Under the pieces are notes generated by a model, which saw nothing but the letters and a program-made list of their open reading frames with translations, did no database searches and was not told the origin of the DNA. Position numbers and translations under genes: made by a program. This document shows positions 1 to 4,460 of a stretch of DNA of 10,337 nt, in pieces. Source of the stretch: Prevotellaceae bacterium (lineage in GTDB: Bacteria > Bacteroidota > Bacteroidia > Bacteroidales > UBA932); assembly GCA_031278495.1 (NCBI GenBank), contig JAITKG010000102.1, forward strand, positions 1-10,337. Reading direction: 5' to 3'. Each line of letters starts with the position of its first letter. The first letter of the stretch is position 1.

Positions 1-102
1 AAAACATTTACCGTAAAAGAACAGCACAACAAATTATCCCTGACGGTCAAGAATGTCCCCACTGTCCGGACAGCCATACATGAACTAAAAGCTATGAACT
101 AA
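1..102 (+). CDS. C-terminal end of an unidentified protein (5' truncated)
   Basis: Frame 1 is open from the window edge through 33 codons to a TAA at 100-102. The peptide alternates polar and hydrophobic residues (for example FTVKEQ, KLSLTVKNVPTV), as expected for a terminal beta-sandwich of a secreted protein or enzyme, but I cannot name the family. The last seven codons (HELKAMN) and the stop lie in a heptamer repeat array that begins at base 80, so the native C-terminus has probably been replaced or extended by repeat sequence. Frame 3 is also open from the edge to 80, which lowers certainty about the frame. The next + strand gene, lpxK, has a candidate promoter of its own, so this gene need not share its operon. 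Confidence 0.4.
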   Translation, partial: KTFTVKEQHNKLSLTVKNVPTVRTAIHELKAMN

Positions 103-135
103 GAGTTATGAACTAAGAACTAAGAGTTAAGAGTT
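80..135. repeat. Heptamer tandem array, GAACTAA orientation
   Basis: Eight contiguous 7-bp steps can be read: ATGAACT starts at 80, 94 and 108, with AAAAGCT, AAGAACT or AAGAGTT steps between and after them. The sequence is the reverse complement of the TTAGTTC/TTAACTC heptamers in the direct array downstream. The array begins within the 3' end of the upstream reading frame and supplies its stop codon. Confidence 0.85.
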
Positions 136-194
136 GCTGGCGCGGCTAACTCTTAACTCCCCCGCCGCGTCAGCCAACTCTTAGTTCTTAGTTC
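110..194. repeat. Inverted copy of the 50-bp unit, forming a long potential hairpin
   Basis: Bases 110-145 are nearly the reverse complement of 164-194, the start of the direct array. The GC-rich core GCTGGCGCGGC (135-145) faces GCCGCGTCAGC (164-174), with ten of eleven positions complementary. The AT-rich heptamer parts also pair, with a single-base offset. The loop is about 18 nt. One repeat unit therefore lies in the opposite orientation to the other five and could extrude as a cruciform or fold as RNA. Confidence 0.7.
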
Positions 195-400
195 TTAACT
201 CTTAACTCCCCCCGCCGCGTCAGCCAACTCTTAGTTCTTAGTTCTTAACTCTTAACTCCCCCCGCCGCGTCAGCCAACTCTTAGTTCTTAGTTCATAACT
301 CTTAACTCCCCCCGCCGCGTCAGCCAACTCTTAGTTCTTAGTTCTTAACTCTTAACTCCCCCGCCGCGTCAGCCAACTCTTAGTTCTTAACTCTTAACTC
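161..400. repeat. Five-copy 50-bp direct tandem repeat with heptamer substructure
   Basis: The core CCGCCGCGTCAGCCAACTC recurs with starts near 162, 212, 262, 312 and 361, giving periods of 50, 50, 50 and 49 bp. Each unit has a GC-rich core and an AT-rich half made of 7-bp steps of the form TTAGTTC or TTAACTC. Copies are almost identical: one carries GTTCATAACT instead of GTTCTTAACT (291-300) and the last is short by one TTAGTTC heptamer. The near identity implies recent amplification or active homogenisation. No convincing gene overlaps it. Confidence 0.9.
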
Positions 401-412
401 ATAATTATTTCT

Positions 413-420
413 TATCTTTG
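413..420 (+). promoter_or_regulatory. -7 promoter element TATCTTTG
   Basis: TATCTTTG matches the TAnnTTTG -7 consensus of the Bacteroidota primary sigma factor exactly. No clear TTTG -33 box lies 19-21 bp upstream, because that position is inside the last 50-bp repeat unit. An A/T-rich leader follows. Initiation would fall near 427, so an lpxK transcript would carry the short frame at 455 and the entire palindromic array as a leader of about 540 nt. Confidence 0.5.
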
Positions 421-454
421 CAGACAATTATAAACATATTAAAACAATTAAATT

Positions 455-511
455 ATGGCAATTCTTTTTAATGCAAAAGAAGTGATGCACCGCGAGGCGT
501 CGCAAGGCTGA
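455..511 (+). CDS. Possible 18-codon frame, leader peptide or gene remnant
   Basis: An ATG sits about 28 nt after the expected transcription start, behind an A-rich leader typical of Bacteroidota start sites. It reads MAILFNAKEVMHREASQG and stops at the TGA contributed by the first unit of the palindromic array (unit start 508). The peptide looks like a plausible protein start, not random AT-rich sequence, so it could be the 5' stub of a gene whose remainder was displaced by the repeat array. It could also be a short leader peptide. No function is assigned. Confidence 0.25.
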   Translation: MAILFNAKEVMHREASQG

Positions 512-908
512 CCGGGCACGTGGTCAGCGCCTGACCGCGCATGTGGTCAGCACCTGACCGCGCATGTGGTCAGCGCCTGACCGCGCATGTGGTCTAATAC
601 CTGACCGCGCACGTGGTCTAATACCTGACCGCGCACGTGGTCTAATACCTGACCGCGCATGTGGTCTAATACCTGACCGCGCATGTGGTCAGCGCCTGAA
701 CGAGCACCCGTTCAGCGCCTGAACGAACACCCGTTCCAATACCTGAACGAGCGCCCGTTCTGCGCCTGAACGAGCGCCCGTTCAGCGCCTGAACGAACAC
801 CCGTTCCAACACCTGAACGAGCGCCCGTTCCAATACCTGAACGAACACCCGTTCCAACACCTGAACGAGCGCCCGTTCCAATACTTGAACGAGCGCCCGT
901 TCCAATAC
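508..908. repeat. Seventeen-unit tandem array of 23/24-bp palindromic units
   Basis: Units start at 508, 531, 554, 577, 601, 625, 649, 673, 696, 719, 743, 766, 789, 813, 837, 861 and 885. Each is CT followed by a 16-bp dyad and a 5- or 6-bp linker. The first eight dyads are GACC-N8-GGTC and the last nine are GAACG-N6-CGTTC. Both arms change together at the class switch, preserving pairing. Linkers are AGCGC-like (5 bp) or TAATAC, CAATAC or CAACAC (6 bp), which sets the 23 or 24 period. From 789 to 884 two unit types alternate as a 48-bp higher-order repeat. TGA in each unit plus the non-triplet period blocks + strand translation. There is no spacer diversity, so this is not a CRISPR array. 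Confidence 0.9.
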
Positions 909-920
909 CTGATTGACCTT

Positions 921-933
921 CAGTTAGTAACTG
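921..933. repeat. 13-bp perfect palindrome after the array
   Basis: CAGTTA-G-TAACTG is a perfect 6-bp inverted repeat around one central base, located 31 bp before the lpxK ATG and just beyond the last array unit. It differs in sequence from the array dyads. It could be a small operator or an RNA hairpin near the ribosome binding region; nothing else supports a role. Confidence 0.4.
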
Positions 934-963
934 ACCTGTAAATAAACAATAAACAAATGAACA

Positions 964-2202
964 ATGAATAGTGAATATCCGCATGAAGCGCCGTGTCCCG
1001 TGCGCCGTGCCCCGTGTTCCATACGGCATGAAGCGCCGTGTCCCGTGCGCCATGCCCCGTGTTCCATACGGCATGAAGCGCCGTGTCCCGTGCGCCGTGC
1101 GGCATACGCTGCGCTTGCCCCCCTTTCCTGGATTTATGGTTTGGTGATTACGTTACGGAACAAGTGCTATGACTGGCATATCTTCCGGTCAACGGCATTC
1201 CCCCTGCCGGTGATAGCAGTGGGGAATATTACCGCCGGCGGCACAGGCAAAACGCCGCACACGGAACTGCTGGTAACCCTCCTCCGCAGCGAACGGCTGC
1301 CGGCGGTGCTGTCGCGCGGCTACAGGCGGCGGACAAAGGGTTTCCGCTATGTGGAAACGACCGATACGGCAGCCGTAGCCGGCGATGAACCGCTGCAACT
1401 GAAACAAAAATTCCCCGCGCTCACGGTAGCCGTAGACGCCGACCGCGCCAACGGCATCCGGCAGCTGATGGCAGCGGCGGAGCCGCCGGATGTAATCATC
1501 CTCGACGACGCTTTCCAGCACCGCCGCGTGCGCCCGTCGCTGTCGCTGCTGCTTGTCGACTATCACCGCCCGCTGCACCGCGACCACCTGCTGCCATGGG
1601 GACGCCTGCGCGACCGGCGTAACCAGCTCCGCCGCGCCGATATTGTCTGCATCACCAAATGCCCGCCGCACCTTCCGCCCGAAAAACAGCAGGAAATGGC
1701 AGCGCACTTTCCGGCGCGCCTGCAGTCGCAATTATTTTTCACCACCTTTGCCTACGGCATGCCGCAACCGGTTTTCAGCTTCCGGCTTCCGGCTCCCGTC
1801 CCCCTGCCCCCGTCCCCCTGTATCCTCTTGACCGGCATTGCCCAGCCTGCCCCGCTGGTACAATATTTACAGGAACAATTACGCCCGCCCCTGCAACACC
1901 TTGCCTTCCGCGACCACCATATATTCACGGCTGCCAGCGTCCGGAAAATAAACGCCGCCGCGCGCCGGTATCCCGACGCACCGGTATTCACCACCGAAAA
2001 AGACGCCGTGCGCCTGCGTGAAACCGCCGGTCTGACCGATGAAATAAAACAACGCCTGTTCTTCCTCCCCGTAACCGTACATTTCCTGACGGAAGAAAAC
2101 ACGCAAACGCCCGGACAACAACTGGAAAAACAGGAAACATTCAAAAAAATCATCATCGAACAATTATGGAACCCACGCCTGCAACCGTCGAACAACTGTT
2201 AA
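964..2202 (+). CDS. lpxK: Tetraacyldisaccharide 4'-kinase LpxK with repeat-derived N-terminal extension
   Basis: LpxK phosphorylates the 4' position of tetraacyldisaccharide 1-phosphate, giving lipid IVA, at the cytoplasmic face of the inner membrane. Visible family motifs are the P-loop GNITAGGTGKTPHTE (87-101), SRGYRRRTKG (117-126), GDEP (140-143), DDAFQHR (181-187), LLPWGRLR (209-216), ITK (230-232), a GIAQP segment (291-295), FRDHHIF (315-321) and FTTEKDAVRL (342-351). The hydrophobic N-terminal anchor helix is near residues 48-63. About 45 residues before it are encoded by the 45-bp repeat array and do not resemble LpxK. The ATG at 964 follows an A-rich leader and is preferred; a GTG at 1090 would give a normal-looking N-terminus. 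Residues 272-286 are a proline-rich insert from a heptamer array. The gene overlaps mrp by 37 bp. Confidence 0.93.
   Translation: MNSEYPHEAPCPVRRAPCSIRHEAPCPVRHAPCSIRHEAPCPVRRAAYAALAPLSWIYGLVITLRNKCYDWHIFRSTAFPLPVIAVGNITAGGTGKTPHTELLVTLLRSERLPAVLSRGYRRRTKGFRYVETTDTAAVAGDEPLQLKQKFPALTVAVDADRANGIRQLMAAAEPPDVIILDDAFQHRRVRPSLSLLLVDYHRPLHRDHLLPWGRLRDRRNQLRRADIVCITKCPPHLPPEKQQEMAAHFPARLQSQLFFTTFAYGMPQPVFSFRLPAPVPLPPSPCILLTGIAQPAPLVQYLQEQLRPPLQHLAFRDHHIFTAASVRKINAAARRYPDAPVFTTEKDAVRLRETAGLTDEIKQRLFFLPVTVHFLTEENTQTPGQQLEKQETFKKIIIEQLWNPRLQPSNNC
981..1108. repeat. 45-bp tandem repeat inside the 5' end of lpxK
   Basis: GCATGAAGCGCCGTGTCCCG recurs at 981, 1026 and 1071, a 45-bp period with two full copies and one partial copy that diverges after about 1100. 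Each unit contains 7-bp steps of the form CCGTGnn (starts at 991, 998, 1005 and 1012 in the first unit), followed by CCATACG and GCATGAA plus three bases. Because 45 is a multiple of three, the array stays open in the lpxK frame and encodes a 15-residue repeat of the HEAPCPVRRAPCSIR type. Other frames are open as well, so openness alone does not prove translation. Confidence 0.9.
1781..1822. repeat. Heptamer array within lpxK encoding a proline-rich linker
   Basis: Six contiguous 7-bp steps run from 1781: TCCGGCT twice, then CCCGTCC alternating with CCCTGnn twice (CCCGTCC at 1795 and 1809). Forty-two bases are a multiple of three, so the frame is kept and the segment reads as FRLPAPVPLPPSPC. 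It lies in the linker between the kinase core and the conserved GIAQP segment, a position likely to tolerate insertion. Confidence 0.7.
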
Positions 2203-3233
2203 GGAATATCCTGCATCCCGCCTCCGGCAAGGACATTGTAACAGCCGGACTGGTAGAAAATATCCGGGTCGATGGAAAGAAAATCCATTTGCGGCTGGTC
2301 TTCCCGCAGCCCGACCCGCTGGCGGCGCAACTCAAAAAGGAAATAGAAACCATCCTCTCCGCCACCTTCCCCGATGCCGGAATAAAAGGCAATATCATGG
2401 AATTGATACGGGACAAAAAACCGGCGGCGAAACCGCCAGCTACAACCGAATACAATGGACTGACGGAAGTAAAAAACATCCTGGCGGTGGCTTCGGGAAA
2501 AGGCGGCGTAGGGAAATCAACGGTAGCGGTAAACCTTGCGGTGGCGCTGGCTGCCATGGGTTGCAGGGTGGGCTTGGCAGACGCCGACATCTATGGACCT
2601 TCCGTACCGAAAATGATTGCAGCGGAAAACGAACAGCCCCTCATGCAACAGTCCGGCGGCAAAGAACAGATCCTGCCCGTAGAACGCTACGGCGTAAAAT
2701 GGATGTCTGTCGGTTTCTTCGTACCGTCCGGGCAGCCGCTCATCTGGCGCGGACCGATGACCACCGGCGCCCTGCGGCAACTCGTCAGGCAGGCAGCATG
2801 GGGCGCGCTCGACGTGCTGTTGATTGACCTCCCGCCCGGCACCGGCGATATCCACCTGAACATTATCCATGAACTCCCGCTCACGGGCGCAATAGTAGTC
2901 AGCACGCCGCAAGCCCTTGCCCTCGCCGACGTGGAGAAAGGCGTAAACATGTTTTTAAATAAAAACGTCCGCGTAAACGTACTGGGAATAGTGGAAAACA
3001 TGGCATGGTTCACGCCCGCAGAGCTGCCGCAAAACCGTTACTACCTCTTCGGGAAAGGCGGCGCAAAGGCATTAGCCCAAAAAATGCGCCTCCCACTGCT
3101 CGCACAAATACCCTTAGTGCAAAGCATCTGCGACAGCGGCGACAGCGGCATACCCGTCGCCCTGCTGGACACCCCGGCAAGCGCCGCCTTCCGCCAGCTT
3201 GCCAGCGCCGTGAAAGCGGATTTACGGATTTAA
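2166..3233 (+). CDS. mrp: Mrp/ApbC family Fe-S cluster carrier ATPase
   Basis: This is a cytosolic P-loop NTPase of the Mrp/ApbC/Nbp35 family that binds and transfers iron-sulfur clusters to apoproteins. An N-terminal MIP18 (DUF59) domain occupies about residues 5-85. The deviant Walker A motif GKGGVGKST is at 111-119, DADIYGPSVPKM at 139-150, WRGPMTTGAL at 194-203, the Walker B-like LLIDLPPGTGD at 218-228, and STPQALALADVEKG at 246-259. The length of 355 residues is normal. The CxxC cluster ligand pair seen in many relatives is absent: the corresponding stretch reads ENMAWFTPAELPQN (277-290), which I recall as usual for Bacteroidota members. The start lies inside lpxK, 37 bp before its stop, suggesting coupled translation from the lpxK transcript. 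Confidence 0.93.
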   Translation: MEPTPATVEQLLRNILHPASGKDIVTAGLVENIRVDGKKIHLRLVFPQPDPLAAQLKKEIETILSATFPDAGIKGNIMELIRDKKPAAKPPATTEYNGLTEVKNILAVASGKGGVGKSTVAVNLAVALAAMGCRVGLADADIYGPSVPKMIAAENEQPLMQQSGGKEQILPVERYGVKWMSVGFFVPSGQPLIWRGPMTTGALRQLVRQAAWGALDVLLIDLPPGTGDIHLNIIHELPLTGAIVVSTPQALALADVEKGVNMFLNKNVRVNVLGIVENMAWFTPAELPQNRYYLFGKGGAKALAQKMRLPLLAQIPLVQSICDSGDSGIPVALLDTPASAAFRQLASAVKADLRI

Positions 3234-3310
3234 CGGCGCACGGGGAACCGCAATAAGAGCATATTTTTTAACCATATTTGATAAATACTGCAAAAATAAT
3301 ATTATCATTT

Positions 3311-3335
3311 ATGCAACCGCTTGCATCCTGCTTTT
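3311..3335 (+). terminator. Weak candidate terminator downstream of mrp
   Basis: ATGCAA-CCGC-TTGCAT (3311-3326) is a perfect 6-bp hairpin with a 4-nt loop, followed four bases later by CTTTTT. It lies 78 bp beyond the mrp stop, in the 194-bp gap before the convergent phosphoesterase gene. The stem is short and the T-run displaced, so it would be a weak terminator. The rest of 3234-3427 is AT-rich and shows no gene. Confidence 0.35.
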
Positions 3336-3410
3336 TGACCATTAAGCCTTAAACAGAAAAATAAAAAGTAGACGAAGAAGTTTATTTTATCGGGAAGAAA
3401 TATTTCTATA

Positions 3411-3441
3411 TTGAGCGTGAGTTTGCCTTACTTGCGCTCAA
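3411..3441 (-). other. Inverted repeat spanning the phosphoesterase stop codon
   Basis: TTGAGCG (3411-3417) is complementary to CGCTCAA (3435-3441) with a 17-nt loop that contains the gene's stop codon. A second dyad, AGAAATATTTCT (3396-3407), follows on the minus-strand transcript. No T-run follows the first stem on that strand, so it is not a classical intrinsic terminator; it may act as a 3'-end stabilising hairpin. Confidence 0.35.
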
Positions 3442-4375
3442 CGGTGTAACTGTAAATATTCTCCCCTTTGTGGTTAATGAAAAAGAATTTGAACGACCGG
3501 GCGTCTACCGAACAGATGGTGAATCCCTCGTCGGGACTGCAAAACACCGTTCCATCCACAGCTTTCACCGGACGCGCCAGCGAACCGGCAGAATTGACCA
3601 CATAATTTACTTTCGACGCGGCGGGGCGGATGTGCTGGAAATTGTGGATATGCCCGCAAAAATAAACATCTACGCCATGCTTTTCCAGCAAAGGAGCCAG
3701 GCGGTTTTGCATATCTATCCTTTCGTCTTCGTTTTTCTTCGTTTCCGCGTATACGGGGTGATGCCCGATTACGATTTTCCATTTTTCCGTAGCGTGAACC
3801 AGCACCGAGTCGATCCACCGGAGCTGCGCAACGTCGTCTTCCTTGCAGGCGTCGGGATAGGTTGCCGTATCGGCGCGGTACTTGTCGATTAGCGGGGAAG
3901 TATCGATAAAGACTAACAGGCACGAAGCGTTGTCTTCAGACGAAATCACTTTTGTGTAATACTTCGCAGGCGCATTCCAGCGACGGCTTATTTTTGAGTA
4001 GTCCAGCACAGCCTGCGTATTCCCCCGGTATTCGTGGTTTCCGCATACGGCGTTCCAGTCAATCATCAAATCGGGATGGTCGTAGATAAGCTCGTAATTG
4101 GTCATCCACAGCGGGTCGCTAACGCTGGCCACGCCTTCAAAATGATGAATGTCGCCGGCGGCGGCTACCATCTCTATGTCCATGTGTTCGGCGGTGTATC
4201 CCATCAGGCGGGCAACCGGCTTTTGTTCGTAATACCCGTTACGCCCCAAATCATTGGCAACAATGAAATTTACCGCCGTTTCCGACACTTCGGGCAACGC
4301 CACCAGCGGGCGATCACGGTCGCAGCCCGCCATCGTGTAGATGACTGCTAATAATAGTATGAAGAATCTTTTCAT
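3428..4375 (-). CDS. Lipoprotein metallophosphoesterase, purple-acid-phosphatase type
   Basis: This is a predicted phosphomonoesterase with a two-metal calcineurin-like fold, anchored in an outer or periplasmic membrane leaflet by lipidation. The signal peptide MKRFFILLLAVIYTMAGC ends in a lipobox with Cys18. The ordered motifs are DLG (42-44), GDIHH (74-78), GNHE (112-115), GHHP (204-207) and GHIHNFQ (241-247), matching the five metal-binding motifs of the purple acid phosphatase/ACP5 group. The usual motif GDxxY has His78 in place of the iron-ligating Tyr. The length of 315 residues suits a single catalytic domain. A -7 element at 4405-4412 suggests separate transcription, although the receptor and beta-helix lipoprotein genes lie just upstream on the same strand. 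The substrate cannot be read from sequence. Confidence 0.85.
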   Translation of the reverse strand: MKRFFILLLAVIYTMAGCDRDRPLVALPEVSETAVNFIVANDLGRNGYYEQKPVARLMGYTAEHMDIEMVAAAGDIHHFEGVASVSDPLWMTNYELIYDHPDLMIDWNAVCGNHEYRGNTQAVLDYSKISRRWNAPAKYYTKVISSEDNASCLLVFIDTSPLIDKYRADTATYPDACKEDDVAQLRWIDSVLVHATEKWKIVIGHHPVYAETKKNEDERIDMQNRLAPLLEKHGVDVYFCGHIHNFQHIRPAASKVNYVVNSAGSLARPVKAVDGTVFCSPDEGFTICSVDARSFKFFFINHKGENIYSYTVERK

Positions 4376-4404
4376 AATTTATAATTCAAATCTGTTTATC
4401 AGTA

Positions 4405-4412
4405 CAAAGTTA
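4405..4412 (-). promoter_or_regulatory. -7 promoter element of the metallophosphoesterase gene
   Basis: On the minus strand the sequence is TAACTTTG, an exact TAnnTTTG match, 29 bp before the start codon. The nearest TTTG (plus-strand CAAA at 4438-4441) is 25 bp further upstream, longer than the usual 19-21 bp, so the -33 assignment is weak. Expected initiation is near 4398. Confidence 0.55.
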
Positions 4413-4420
4413 AATATCTT

Positions 4421-4442
4421 ATTTGTTTTTTAAAACACAAAT
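4421..4442. promoter_or_regulatory. 22-bp AT-rich palindrome upstream of the phosphoesterase
   Basis: ATTTGT-TTTTT and its partner AAAA-C-ACAAAT form a continuous 22-bp dyad centred between 4431 and 4432, with only one mismatched pair (4427/4436). It overlaps the presumed -33 region of the phosphoesterase promoter and begins 19 bp after the stop of the beta-helix lipoprotein gene. It could be an operator or an A/U-rich end of the upstream transcript. Confidence 0.4.
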
Positions 4443-4460
4443 CCAATGCAATGGCGTTTA

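Noticed and set aside
508..908. CRISPR array reading of the 17-unit repeat
   Set aside because: Period is 23/24 bp with no unique spacers, the varying parts are 5-6 bp linkers drawn from a few types, and no cas genes are present.
666..1105. Minus-strand open frames of 61-120 codons across the repeats
   Set aside because: They are products of tandem repetition (repeating Leu-Glu-Arg, Gly-Thr-Gly or His-Gly-Ala-Arg patterns) with no leader, signal or family resemblance.
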